From positions 1,240,001 to 1,304,000 of the forward strand of contig NZ_RCCP01000001.1 of the NCBI RefSeq assembly GCF_003664125.1: a stretch of DNA of 64,000 nt, given 5' to 3'. The first letter of the stretch is position 1, and each line of letters begins with the position of its first letter. Below, piece after piece: positions 54,872 to 63,743 of the stretch. Made by a program: the position numbers and the translations under genes. The stretch is from Planococcus citreus (lineage in GTDB: Bacteria > Bacillota > Bacilli > Bacillales_A > Planococcaceae). The notes under the pieces are model-generated. The model was not told where the DNA came from and made no database searches. It saw only the letters and a program-made list of their open reading frames with translations.

Positions 54872-54900
54872 AGTGTAATCCTAAAAAAAGCCACTGTCAA
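54872..54900 (-). promoter_or_regulatory. SigmaA promoter of the purine permease gene
   Basis: Minus strand TTGACA (54900-54895), 17-bp spacer, TACACT (54877-54872). The ~70-bp leader holds one small hairpin (CCTGA-TTTTT-TCAGG), too short for a purine riboswitch. Confidence 0.68.
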
Positions 54901-54984
54901 GGCATTTATCTTGAAAGGAAATGGCTGGTTATGCAGGCATTTATCTCCCATTTTCAACAAGCCGCCTAAACCTTTCATTAAAGA

Positions 54985-55043
54985 AAAAAACCGCCTGTTC
55001 CCCGCTCATCACATTAGATGAAAAAGGGAACAGACGGTTTTTG
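54985..55043 (-). terminator. Terminator of the nucleoside transporter gene
   Basis: Long hairpin AAACCGTCTGTTCCC / GGGAACAGGCGGTTT on the minus strand followed by TTTTT, 22 bp after the stop at 55065. Confidence 0.86.
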
Positions 55044-55064
55044 ATTCGAAGTTGGAACTGTTGC

Positions 55065-56276
55065 TTAAACGAACATCCCAGCGATTGCCGCACTCAAAAG
55101 CGACGCAAGCATACCGGCTGCAATGGCACGCATGCCAAGGCGCGCGATTTCCGGACGGCGGCTTGGCGCCATCGCACCGAGCCCGCCGAGAAGGATAGCG
55201 AGTGAGCTGAAGTTGGCAAATCCACAAAGAGCGAAACTGACGATGATGACCGTTTTCGGGGACAAGTTCGCAATTTCCGGAGCAAATGCCGTATAGGCGA
55301 CAAACTCGTTCAAGACAAGTTTCTGCCCGATATAGCTTCCGGCTTGAACCGCTTCTTCCCACGGCACACCGATCGCAAACGCAAGCGGCGCAAAGATAAA
55401 GCCTAGAATGCCTTGGATGGTAATGTTTTCAGCACCGAACCAGCCGCCAATGCCGCCAAGGACACCGTTCAACAGTGCAATAAGCGCGATAAACGCCAAA
55501 AGCATCGCCCCGACATTCAATGCCAGCTGAAGGCCGTCAGAAGCCCCGCGTGCAGCCGCATCGACGACGTTAACGGAACGGTCGTCTTTTTCCATGACAA
55601 ACTCTTTTTCTTCGATCTCTTCCTGTTCAGGAATCATGATTTTCGCCATGATCAAACCGGCAGGAGCCGCCATGAAGCTGGCAGCGAGCAGGTATTCAAG
55701 CGGAACACCAAGAAGCGCATAACCGGCAAGCGTAGAACCTGCAACCGATGCAAGCCCACCTGTCATGACCGCAAATAATTCAGACTTGCTCATGTTTGGC
55801 AAGAACGGGCGGACGACAAGCGGCGCTTCCGTCTGGCCGACGAAGATATTGGCTGATGCCGAAATCGATTCCGCTTTACTCGTGCCGAGCAGCTTCGACA
55901 AGGCCCCGCCAAGCAAACGGATAATCCATTGCATGATGTTTAAATAATAAAGCACAGAAATTAAAGACGAGAAGAAAATGATAATCGTCAGCACTTGGAA
56001 AGCGAAGACGAAACCGAATCCTTCGGTGTCAGCTGCAGGACCGAATACAAACGCGATCCCTTCACCGGCATAGTTGATGATGTTTTGAACGCCTTGCGAC
56101 AATCCAAGCAAAGCTTGTCTGCCAAGTTCCCATTCCAGCACCATGAACGCAAACGTAATCTGTATGGCCAATCCGCCGAGAATCGTCCGCGGCTTGATGG
56201 ATTTTTTTCCATCAGAGAACAAGAAAGCGATTCCAAGAACGACGATGATACCGAAGATGCCCCACAATAAATTCAC
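55065..56276 (-). CDS. nupC: Concentrative nucleoside transporter (NupC/CNT family)
   Basis: A 403-aa nucleoside:proton symporter. Helices begin at residue 3 ([19 protein letters not shown]). The QxxQ-x-E motif region is [17 protein letters not shown], followed by [22 protein letters not shown]. The domain III part is [24 protein letters not shown], and [39 protein letters not shown] ends the conserved region. Full length and intact. Next to the purine permease, but with its own terminator. Could prefer pyrimidine or broad nucleosides. Confidence 0.91.
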   Translation of the reverse strand: MNLLWGIFGIIVVLGIAFLFSDGKKSIKPRTILGGLAIQITFAFMVLEWELGRQALLGLSQGVQNIINYAGEGIAFVFGPAADTEGFGFVFAFQVLTIIIFFSSLISVLYYLNIMQWIIRLLGGALSKLLGTSKAESISASANIFVGQTEAPLVVRPFLPNMSKSELFAVMTGGLASVAGSTLAGYALLGVPLEYLLAASFMAAPAGLIMAKIMIPEQEEIEEKEFVMEKDDRSVNVVDAAARGASDGLQLALNVGAMLLAFIALIALLNGVLGGIGGWFGAENITIQGILGFIFAPLAFAIGVPWEEAVQAGSYIGQKLVLNEFVAYTAFAPEIANLSPKTVIIVSFALCGFANFSSLAILLGGLGAMAPSRRPEIARLGMRAIAAGMLASLLSAAIAGMFV

Positions 56277-56402
56277 AACTTCACCTCATTAAAAGTAGTT
56301 TTATCAGAAAATTGAACAAGTTTTTATCATTCATTGTCTGTCGTCAGACATCTTACCAAATCTAAAAGGATAAGTAAATGCACATATTGTGACATCTTCC
56401 AC

Positions 56403-57815
56403 TCATTCCTCGCCTTGCTCCTGGGCCTTTGGATTTTTCATAAAGAACGCCAAGACGATACCAATGGCACTTAATACCCCAGTTACCATAAATGAAATAT
56501 TAACCCCGCGGATCAAACCTTCCACGCCGTAGCGGCCTGGATCCAGCGCTGCACTGGTCATGATTGTCACCAGCAGCGCCGTGCCGATTGAGCCTGACAC
56601 TTGGCGCATCGTATTGCTCATTGCCGTCCCGTGCGGAATGAGATGGTCCGGCAATTGATTGAGCCCTGCTGTCGTGACGGGCATCATCACGAGCGCGACG
56701 CCCAACATGCGGATGGCGTGCATGACAGTCAAATAAACGAAAGCCGTCTCGGCCGTCAGCAACGTGAACTGGAAAGTCGAACCGGTGACGATCGACAGCC
56801 CGGCAACCGCCAGCCATTTGCCGCCGACTTTGTCGAAAATACGGCCCGCAATCGGGTTCATGAGCCCCATGATGATGGCGCCCGGAAGCAGCATGAGCCC
56901 TGATTCAAGCGCGGTAAATCCGTGCATGTCCTGCATGTAGATCGGCAAGATCGTGGCACTGCCGATCATCGTGACGAAAACGATGATGCTGAGGATCGTC
57001 GATAAGGTAAACAAGCCATATTTAAAAACGCGGAATTCCAGGATCGGCTGCTTGAGCCTGCCTTGCCGGCGGATGAAGAACCATAACGCGACAGCCCCGA
57101 CGCCGATCGATGCGATGACTGATACGCTGCCCCAGCCGGCCGCCCCGGCGCTCGAAAAGCCGTACAGCAAGCCGCCGAACCCTAAGGTCGACAACATGAT
57201 CGACAAAATATCGATTTTCGGGAAAGTCCGTTCCGTCACATTGCGTAGGAAGAAATACGCCAGCGCCAAATCGAGGAGCGCGATCGGAATAACGATGTAG
57301 AACAAAGATCGCCATGGGTATTGGCCGACCAAATACCCTGATAAAGTCGGCCCGATTGCCGGCGCGAAGGAAATGATCAAGCCGAACATGCCCATCGCCT
57401 GCCCACGCTTTTCAATCGGGAAGATGACGAACAACACCGTCTGCGCGAGCGGCATCATGATGCCGGCACCCGATGCCTGGACGATGCGCCCGACCATCAA
57501 AGTCGCAAAGCCGGGTGCGAGCGCACAGATGATCGTGCCGGTGGCGAATAAGCCCATTGCGACAAAAAACAAATGGCGTGTCGTGTATTTATTGATTAAA
57601 AAAGCCGTGATCGGGATCATGACGCCGTTGACGAGCATGAATACCGTCGTCAGCCATTGCGCCGTGTTGGCGGTGATGTCCAGATCTTCCATAATATGCG
57701 GCAAAGCGGTGGCGAGCAGCGTCTGGTTGAGTATTGCCACAAACACGCCGGCCATCAATACCGCGAGCAACGGCTTCCTATGCCGCGCTTCTAATTCCAA
57801 TGTCCCCAAGCGCAT
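56403..57815 (-). CDS. DHA2-family MFS drug transporter (EmrB/LmrB/MdtP-like)
   Basis: A 470-aa, 14-helix exporter. ILNQTLLATALPHIMEDLDITANTAQWLTTVFMLVNGVMIPITAFLINKY is the classical DHA2 opening; RIVQASGAGIMMPL and GPTLSGYLVGQYPWRSLFYI (motif C) follow. The overall wording is close to B. subtilis LmrB, a lincomycin/puromycin pump. The start at 57815 has AAAAGGGGG very close to the ATG, so the true start could be slightly downstream. No regulator gene is adjacent. Substrates cannot be inferred. Confidence 0.88.
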   Translation of the reverse strand: MRLGTLELEARHRKPLLAVLMAGVFVAILNQTLLATALPHIMEDLDITANTAQWLTTVFMLVNGVMIPITAFLINKYTTRHLFFVAMGLFATGTIICALAPGFATLMVGRIVQASGAGIMMPLAQTVLFVIFPIEKRGQAMGMFGLIISFAPAIGPTLSGYLVGQYPWRSLFYIVIPIALLDLALAYFFLRNVTERTFPKIDILSIMLSTLGFGGLLYGFSSAGAAGWGSVSVIASIGVGAVALWFFIRRQGRLKQPILEFRVFKYGLFTLSTILSIIVFVTMIGSATILPIYMQDMHGFTALESGLMLLPGAIIMGLMNPIAGRIFDKVGGKWLAVAGLSIVTGSTFQFTLLTAETAFVYLTVMHAIRMLGVALVMMPVTTAGLNQLPDHLIPHGTAMSNTMRQVSGSIGTALLVTIMTSAALDPGRYGVEGLIRGVNISFMVTGVLSAIGIVLAFFMKNPKAQEQGEE

Positions 57816-57892
57816 CGCCCCCTTTTCTCAAAAAATGCCCTTTCTCTCCTGCTTACCCCATCAGGCAAGCTTTACTCAGCCCTGCCAAAAAA

Positions 57893-57927
57893 CAAAAAGC
57901 CGCAAAGTCCGAAGACCCTGCAGCTTT
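57893..57927 (-). terminator. Terminator of the RND gene
   Basis: Minus-strand hairpin AAGCTGCAGGGTC / GACTTTGCGGCTT with a TTCG loop and T-rich tail, just past the stop at 57931. Confidence 0.85.
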
Positions 57928-57930
57928 CCA

Positions 57931-60900
57931 TCAGGCGGCTTGTTTCTTCTCTTTGCGCGCGATGACGATGCGATGGAATAGAAGATACAGCGCCGGAATC
58001 ATGACCAATGTGAACAACCCGGAGAACGTAAGCCCCGCAATGATTGTCACGGCCAGTGGTTCGAACAAAGGATCGCCGGAAAATGCGACCGGCAACAAGG
58101 CCACAATCGAAGTCAGGGACGTCAGCACGATCGGCTTGATGCGCGCATATCCTGATTCGATGATCGCTTCTTCGATGTTGAAATCTCCTGTCAGGCGGCG
58201 CGCTTCGACAAAGTCGATGAGCACGACCGCGTTCCGGACGACAATCCCCGTCAAGGAGACGATCCCCATGACGCCAAGGAAGCTAAGCGGCGTCTGTGTC
58301 AGGAACAAGCCGAGAATTGCGCCCGAGATGCCGAGATACACGGCTATCAACACGAGGAACGGCAAGCCGAACGACTTGAACTGGAACGCGATAACCAGGT
58401 AAACCAGCAACAGCACGACCAGGAACAAGATGCCGATTTCAGCGAAAAATGCTTCCTGATCGGAGTTTTCGCCGCCAGTCGACAGTTCGTAGCCGGCCGG
58501 CAAGTCCGCGCGTGCATTATCGACAACATCGAGCATCTGCGCTTCGAAATCATCCGCTTCGCCGAACGCACGGAGCGTGATGGCACGGTCCCCTGATTTA
58601 TGCGGCACTTGTGCAAGCGCCGTTGTTTCCTGTGCCGTCAACAATTCATCCAATCCGATCAATTCTGGCGGCCCTGGCTGAGCGGCAGCAGGCGGTCCCG
58701 CTTCGCCGCCGGCTTCATCGCCGCTCGCAGCAGAATTGGATGCCGGCAAACTGAAGTCAGCGAGGTCGATCGGTTCGCCTTCTGTGATGCCTGCTTGCTT
58801 CAAGACGACTTCGTAAGGTGTTTGCCCTTCATACAGTGTATAAAGCGGAACGCCTTGTGTCAGAAGCTGCAATTGATTGGTGACCGTCGACAAGGCAATG
58901 CCATTGTCTTCAAGCGCACCCTGCTCCGGCACATATTCAATCGCCGGCACGGCAGCCCCGAGGTTATCGGTCACGACGGTCGCACCGTTTGCGAGCATTT
59001 CTTCTTCCAGCGTGTCACGCAGTGCTGCAAGTTCATTGATATCTGTACCCGTTGCCGTCACCGTCACCGGTGCGCCGACTGGCGGCCCTTGAACAATCGT
59101 ATCGAGGAAGATTTCTGCATCCGGGTAGCGTTCGCGAAGCTCCGGCTCCCATTTATCGATGAACGCGGAAGCGGAAGTCGCTTCACGGTCGATGCGGAAC
59201 GCCACTTGGCCCGTATTGGCGCCTGTGTTGTCCATGGATGAAGCAAACAAGTTCGGCAAGCCTTCACCGGTGAAGACAGCTGTTTCATTCACATCGCCGT
59301 CTTCCTGCGCCACTTCCTGCGTCACTTCACGGATGAACGCATCGGTTTCTTCGATGGTTGTGCCTTCGGCGAGACGCACGTTCATCGTCACTTCCTCACG
59401 GTCCGCTTCCGGGAAGAATTCAAACGGCGTGAACAAGGCGAGCGAAAGCAAAGCTGTCGCAATGACCAATCCGCCGATTCCCGTCAGCCAAGGGCGTTTC
59501 AAAACGCCTTTCAACACTTTTCCGGAATACACTTGCGCAAGCTTTTCAAGCGGCTTGCCAAGGAAGCCCGGCGTGTCGGAAATTTTGCGTTTTTTGCGTT
59601 TCGTGCGCAAATACTGCATCATCGGCACGAGTGTAATCGACAGCACCGTCGAAGCCAAGATGGTTGTAATCAAAATACTCGGCAGCGCTTTGATGAATGC
59701 ACCGTTTCCGCCTGATAACAATAACAGCGGTGAAAACGTAACGACAATCGCCAAACTGGACGACACAATCGACGGGTAGACTTCCCGAACACCGTTGATG
59801 GCGCCTGCCATTGCATTGTCGCCAAGCTTATAGCGGCGCTGGATATTGTCGTTGACGACGATGCTGTCATCGACCAATATCCCGATGGCGATAATCAAGC
59901 CAATGACGGAAATCTGGTTTAAATCGACGCCGAGCGACGGGATTGGGATGAGCCCAATCAAGACGGAGGCGAGCACTGTCAGCGCTACCGCAAACGCTCC
60001 GTAAAGCGTCAATCCTGCAGTGGTAACGACCAAGACTGCAAGCACCGCGATCAACAGTGAAATATAAAGCGAGCTGAAAATTTTGTTGACGTTTTCAGCC
60101 TGTGACACATAGCGTTCAGCTGAGATGCCCGCAGGCAAGTCTTCATTGAAGCCTTCGATCACTTCGCTGACGCGGTCATCGACAGATGGCACATCCTGCC
60201 CTGTCTGTAAAAAGACGGTATAGGAAATCGCCTGCTCGCCTTCGAACGTGACGATGTCTTCCGCCGGAACTTCGGCCAATTCGACCGTCGCTACATCAGC
60301 AAGCGGAACCGCTGCTTGGCCGACTTGCAGTTCACGCAGTTTTTCGATGCCCTGGCTTTGCTGCACCGTCAAGACGAATTGCTGCTCGCCGTCGCTATGG
60401 GTGCCAAGGGATAGCGGCTGATTCGCCTGCCGCAGACTTTCAAGCACTTCGAACGGCTGCAATTGGTTTTCTGCGAGCGCATCCCCATCTAGTTCGATGA
60501 CAACCTGCTCGCCGTTCAATCCTTTAATTTGCGTACCGGCAACACCGGATACCGCTTCGACTTCATCCGACAAGTCCGCAAGCGGCCCTTCGAGTTCAGC
60601 AAGTTCCGCTTCGTCTCCGTAGAACATATAGGAAACCAACGGGAAAGTCAGATCCAGCTTTTCAACACTGGTGTCCTGGGCTTGGTCCGGGAAACTGCCG
60701 GCTGCGCGCTGTGTCTGCTGCTGGATCGTATTGATCAAGCCCTCTGGTTCAACGCCGTCTTCGATTTCCAGTGTAATGATGGAAGCTGAATTCGCTGAAA
60801 TGGAATTCATCGACGCGATGCCATCAATGCTCTGCAGCTGTCTTTCAATCGGGTTCGTGATGCTCGTTTCCACTTCTTCCGGCTCTGCGCCAGGCAAGAT

Positions 60901-61038
60901 CGTGGAGACCAGTACGAGCCCTGGAGGCGTTTCAGGAATTTCACGCTGCGGCAGCGTCAGGAAAGTGTAAACCCCGACCAGCATGAGGATCAAAATCAAA
61001 AAGATGAATAATTTACTGCGTTCGAGTATGTACTGCAT
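57931..61038 (-). CDS. RND-family efflux transporter (AcrB/SwrC-like)
   Basis: A 1035-aa pump with two repeats of a large extracytoplasmic domain and six-helix bundle. YILERSKLFIFLILILMLVGVYTFLTLPQREIPETPPGLVLVSTILPGAEPEEVE opens it. GILVDDSIVVNDNIQRRY carries the proton-relay aspartates of helix 4, and RNAVVLIDFVEARR is the helix-10 region. An acidic Ala/Gly/Pro-rich insert (around residues 785-815, SAASGDEAGGEAGPPAAAQPGPP) is unusual. Closest known relative type is B. subtilis SwrC (YerP), linked to surfactin resistance and swarming. Ribosome binding site GGAGGGAG. The promoter overlaps a CarH-like double repeat. No membrane-fusion partner gene is adjacent. Confidence 0.9.
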   Translation of the reverse strand: MQYILERSKLFIFLILILMLVGVYTFLTLPQREIPETPPGLVLVSTILPGAEPEEVETSITNPIERQLQSIDGIASMNSISANSASIITLEIEDGVEPEGLINTIQQQTQRAAGSFPDQAQDTSVEKLDLTFPLVSYMFYGDEAELAELEGPLADLSDEVEAVSGVAGTQIKGLNGEQVVIELDGDALAENQLQPFEVLESLRQANQPLSLGTHSDGEQQFVLTVQQSQGIEKLRELQVGQAAVPLADVATVELAEVPAEDIVTFEGEQAISYTVFLQTGQDVPSVDDRVSEVIEGFNEDLPAGISAERYVSQAENVNKIFSSLYISLLIAVLAVLVVTTAGLTLYGAFAVALTVLASVLIGLIPIPSLGVDLNQISVIGLIIAIGILVDDSIVVNDNIQRRYKLGDNAMAGAINGVREVYPSIVSSSLAIVVTFSPLLLLSGGNGAFIKALPSILITTILASTVLSITLVPMMQYLRTKRKKRKISDTPGFLGKPLEKLAQVYSGKVLKGVLKRPWLTGIGGLVIATALLSLALFTPFEFFPEADREEVTMNVRLAEGTTIEETDAFIREVTQEVAQEDGDVNETAVFTGEGLPNLFASSMDNTGANTGQVAFRIDREATSASAFIDKWEPELRERYPDAEIFLDTIVQGPPVGAPVTVTATGTDINELAALRDTLEEEMLANGATVVTDNLGAAVPAIEYVPEQGALEDNGIALSTVTNQLQLLTQGVPLYTLYEGQTPYEVVLKQAGITEGEPIDLADFSLPASNSAASGDEAGGEAGPPAAAQPGPPELIGLDELLTAQETTALAQVPHKSGDRAITLRAFGEADDFEAQMLDVVDNARADLPAGYELSTGGENSDQEAFFAEIGILFLVVLLLVYLVIAFQFKSFGLPFLVLIAVYLGISGAILGLFLTQTPLSFLGVMGIVSLTGIVVRNAVVLIDFVEARRLTGDFNIEEAIIESGYARIKPIVLTSLTSIVALLPVAFSGDPLFEPLAVTIIAGLTFSGLFTLVMIPALYLLFHRIVIARKEKKQAA

Positions 61039-61060
61039 AAGGATTATCTCCCTCCGATTA

Positions 61061-61100
61061 TTGTATAACTATTGTATAACCAGTAATCGGAAAGCGCCAA
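61061..61100 (-). promoter_or_regulatory. RND promoter with embedded CarH-like double repeat
   Basis: Minus strand TTGGCG (61100-61095), 16-bp spacer and TATACA (61078-61073) form the likely promoter. On the plus strand TTGTATAAC occurs at 61061 and again at 61072, exactly 11 bp apart, covering the -10. The 20-bp pattern equals that at 2455, 10401 and 51945, except that it faces the opposite way relative to its gene. Confidence 0.68.
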
Positions 61101-61113
61101 TTTAAACGCTCGA

Positions 61114-61142
61114 AAACCGGCCGAAATTTTCCGGCCGGTTCT
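61114..61142 (-). terminator. Terminator of the small membrane protein gene
   Basis: Hairpin AACCGGCCG / CGGCCGGTT with loop GAAAATTT; T-tail short (TTTTCG). Confidence 0.75.
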
Positions 61143-61145
61143 CGG

Positions 61146-61391
61146 TTACACTTTTTCAGGACGCCGCTGTTTCAGGAAATACGCTCCGATAAACATCAAG
61201 AGCGGCGGCAAGATGCTCAATTTGAACACCCAGCTGTCATCCCCCATAAAGATGAGGCCCATCGGCAAAAGTGATGCAAGCCCTCCCCAAAACAACGCTT
61301 TCCACGATCTTTTCCAAACTCCGTACAATCCGAGCAGCAGTGCAGCAATCACCAGCGACCACAATAAGATCCCCATCAACAGGAAATCCAT
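61146..61391 (-). CDS. Small membrane protein, unknown function (81 aa)
   Basis: Three hydrophobic helices (LLMGILLWSLVIAALLLGLYGVW; KALFWGGLASLLPMGLIFM; VFKLSILPPLLMFIGAYFL) with a basic C-terminus KQRRPEKV. I place the start at 61391 because CGGAGG lies 9 bp upstream; an ATG 6 bp earlier is too close to it. No family recognised. It lies upstream of the RND gene in the same direction, but with a terminator between. Confidence 0.7.
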   Translation of the reverse strand: MDFLLMGILLWSLVIAALLLGLYGVWKRSWKALFWGGLASLLPMGLIFMGDDSWVFKLSILPPLLMFIGAYFLKQRRPEKV

Positions 61392-61500
61392 CTCCATGCG
61401 CCTCCGTTCGGTTTTATACTTTAGTTATACTCCTTTTTTTGATAAAAATCATTCATTTTCGATGCTTTTTGCATATTTTTATTGTGTGGAATTATTAATA

Positions 61501-61534
61501 AAAAGCTTCCGCGAGATTCCTCGCAGAAGCTTCA
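61501..61534 (-). terminator. Terminator of the TraB-family gene
   Basis: Minus-strand hairpin GAAGCTTCTGCGAG / CTCGCGGAAGCTT followed by TTTTT, 11 bp after the stop at 61545. Confidence 0.87.
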
Positions 61535-61544
61535 CAAATATGAT

Positions 61545-62726
61545 TTATAAGTTTTCGAAAAACAGCCGCAGAACGTCCGCGCCGCCGATGAATGTGCCGA
61601 GCGAACTGCCGAGATTGGTCAATACGATGACCAGCAAGACACGCGTCACTTTATTGTCCCAAAAGCCTTTAACCGTGAACACATCTTTCGACAAAGTGTC
61701 AAAATCGCCGACATTCGGGCGGCGGACAAAAGCTTGTGTCAGTCCTGAAAACCAGCCGGCCGCAACGAGCGGATTGAGCGAAGAAATCGGTGCAGCGACA
61801 AAAGCAGTGAGAATCGCCAGTGGATGGCCAAATGCGACCGCAGCCCCGATAGCGGCTAGCGTACCGTTCCAGAGAATCCAGCTGATCGCCTGGTCAAAGC
61901 CAGCTGCCGGATTTGCATAAAACGTATACGCAATGATCGACAAGATCAGCAGCGGAATGGCCCAACCGATAATCTTCGGCCATTTCGATTTCTTCGGCAC
62001 TTCGTTGAGCACCTTCAAATCCTGCTCTTGGTGGATTTCCCGCGTGATGCCCGGGATGTGCGCGGCACCGAGTACTGCGACGACCTTGTTCCCGGGAGCT
62101 TCTTTGATTTTCTGCGCCAAATACTGGTCGCGTTCATCGATGAGCGGCTTTTTGATACGCGGGAACGCTTTCGTGAAATCGTCCATCACCGCGTTCAATG
62201 TATCTTGTTGCTTCATCTTCTCCAGTTCTTCTTCGGAAATCGATTCCTTGCTGAAAATGCTGAAGAACACGGACGAAATGAGCTGGACCTTGCCCATCAA
62301 GCCGATATTGCCCCAAATGCGCGAAAACGTCACTTGGATATTGCGGTCGGCAAGGACCAGTTCTGCTCCGGTCTCTTCTGCCGAACGGATGCCCTGGATC
62401 ATTTCAGAGCCGGGCTTGATGCCGAACTGGTCAGCCAAACGGTTCTGGAACGAGGAAATGGCCAAGTTCATCAATAACAGGCTCGCCTTCTTGTCCTTGA
62501 TAATTTTAAAAATATCGGTTTCTTTCCATTTCTTATCCTGCATGACCGAATCATAGCGCTGTGCATCAAGTTCGATACACACCGAATCCGGCCGTTCGCG
62601 TTCAACGACTTCCTTTACTTGCTCTGCGCTCAGTTTGGACACATGCGCGGTGCCGATCAAAATCAATTGTTTGCCGTCCACTTCGAGACGGGTGATATTG
62701 TCTTCGGTCATTATTTCTTGTGTCAT
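61545..62726 (-). CDS. TraB/PrgY-family membrane protein
   Basis: A 393-aa protein of the TraB/PrgY (Tiki-related) family. The soluble N-terminal part carries the two conserved GX2H motifs (LILIGTAHVSKLSAEQV and VAVLGAAHIPGI) with ERPDSVCIELDAQRYD between. The C-terminal third has three or four membrane helices (IIGWAIPLLILSIIAYTFYA, LAAIGAAVAFGHPLAILTAFVAAP, VLLVIVLTNLGSSLGTFIGGA). Enterococcal TraB/PrgY limits the self-response to peptide pheromone, and related eukaryotic proteins are metalloproteases. A role here is unknown. Ribosome binding site GAAGGAAG; a second Met at residue 6 is possible. Confidence 0.88.
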   Translation of the reverse strand: MTQEIMTEDNITRLEVDGKQLILIGTAHVSKLSAEQVKEVVERERPDSVCIELDAQRYDSVMQDKKWKETDIFKIIKDKKASLLLMNLAISSFQNRLADQFGIKPGSEMIQGIRSAEETGAELVLADRNIQVTFSRIWGNIGLMGKVQLISSVFFSIFSKESISEEELEKMKQQDTLNAVMDDFTKAFPRIKKPLIDERDQYLAQKIKEAPGNKVVAVLGAAHIPGITREIHQEQDLKVLNEVPKKSKWPKIIGWAIPLLILSIIAYTFYANPAAGFDQAISWILWNGTLAAIGAAVAFGHPLAILTAFVAAPISSLNPLVAAGWFSGLTQAFVRRPNVGDFDTLSKDVFTVKGFWDNKVTRVLLVIVLTNLGSSLGTFIGGADVLRLFFENL

Positions 62727-62841
62727 GAATGTACTTCCTTCATAGAATAGGATTTCTTCTTCATTTACGGTTGCCGATGAAAAAGACTGTCTATTCTTTA
62801 TAATGAATCACCAAGCGCAAAATATCAATCTTTTCGAAAGC

Positions 62842-63684
62842 TTATAATTCCGGCGCGTTAAACGTATTGCCATCATTCAAATCACCGGCGCGGAAGCCTT
62901 TGTAGAACCATTCCTTGCGCTGTTCGGATGTGCCGTGGGTGAAGCTTTCCGGAACGGCGTAGCCGCGCGTCCGTTTCTGGATCGTATCGTCGCCGACCGC
63001 ACTGGCGGCATTCAAAGCTTCTTCCAAATCCCCTTCTTCCAGATAGCCCATACCTTGAGCATGATGCGCCCAGACGCCCGATAAATAATCCGCCTGCAAT
63101 TCCAGTCGTACTTGCAATTGATTGTATTCCGTCTCGCTCAGCTGATTGCGCGCCTGCTGGACATCCCCGAGTACTCCAAGCAAGTTCTGAACATGATGCC
63201 CCACTTCATGCGCGACGACATACGCCATCGCAAAATCCCCAGGTGCGTTGAACTGGCGCTCGAGTTCATCGTAAAAGCTCAAATCGATATACAGCTTGGA
63301 ATCCGCCGGGCAGTAAAACGGCCCCGTCGCAGCACCGGCCATGCCGCATGCTGACTGGACGCTTCCGGAAAACAGCACCAAAGTCGGCTCGACATATTCC
63401 ATGCCTTCTTCAGCGAAAACTTCCGCCCACACCTCTTCCGTATCCGCAAGGACGACCGAGACGAAATCGGCCAGTTCTTCTTCACGCTCACTTGCCACAT
63501 ACGGTTCCGAACTAGAAGTTCCTCCGCCATCGCCGAGTATCGCTCCCGGGTCTCCCCCGAGAAACGTGATCAACAGGACGATCAGCAAGCCGCCGATCCC
63601 GCCGCCGGCAAGAACCGGCCCACCGACACTGCGCCCTCTCCTGTCTTCTACATTCCTGCTGCCCGCTCGCCCTTTCCATTTCAT
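62842..63684 (-). CDS. Neutral zinc metallopeptidase, YpfJ family
   Basis: A 280-aa predicted peptidase. A basic N-terminus (KWKGRAGSRNVEDRRGR) leads into one membrane helix (GGGIGGLLIVLLITFLGG), then a Gly/Ser linker. The domain shows YCPADSKLYIDLSFYDELERQF, the zinc motif AYVVAHEVGHHVQNLLG, and LELQADYLSGVWAHH with the third ligand Glu, ending SFTHGTSEQRKEWFYKGFRAGD, all typical of YpfJ (zinc_peptidase). The active site should face outside. A GGGTAT element lies upstream (minus strand), but the matching -35 is poor. Substrate unknown. Confidence 0.9.
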   Translation of the reverse strand: MKWKGRAGSRNVEDRRGRSVGGPVLAGGGIGGLLIVLLITFLGGDPGAILGDGGGTSSSEPYVASEREEELADFVSVVLADTEEVWAEVFAEEGMEYVEPTLVLFSGSVQSACGMAGAATGPFYCPADSKLYIDLSFYDELERQFNAPGDFAMAYVVAHEVGHHVQNLLGVLGDVQQARNQLSETEYNQLQVRLELQADYLSGVWAHHAQGMGYLEEGDLEEALNAASAVGDDTIQKRTRGYAVPESFTHGTSEQRKEWFYKGFRAGDLNDGNTFNAPEL

Positions 63685-63743
63685 AACCGAAACCCTCTTT
63701 CCGCATCCATTTTAATAAAGCTATACCCGTTTCATTAGAAACT

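Noticed and set aside
54799-54900. Purine riboswitch upstream of the purine permease
   Set aside because: Such permeases often have one, but the leader is only about 70 bp and shows neither the conserved junction bases nor three stems; only one 5-bp hairpin is present.
57373-58402. Overlapping plus-strand frames of about 200-220 codons opposite the DHA2 and RND genes
   Set aside because: Both lie antisense to conserved transporter genes and span the terminator between them.
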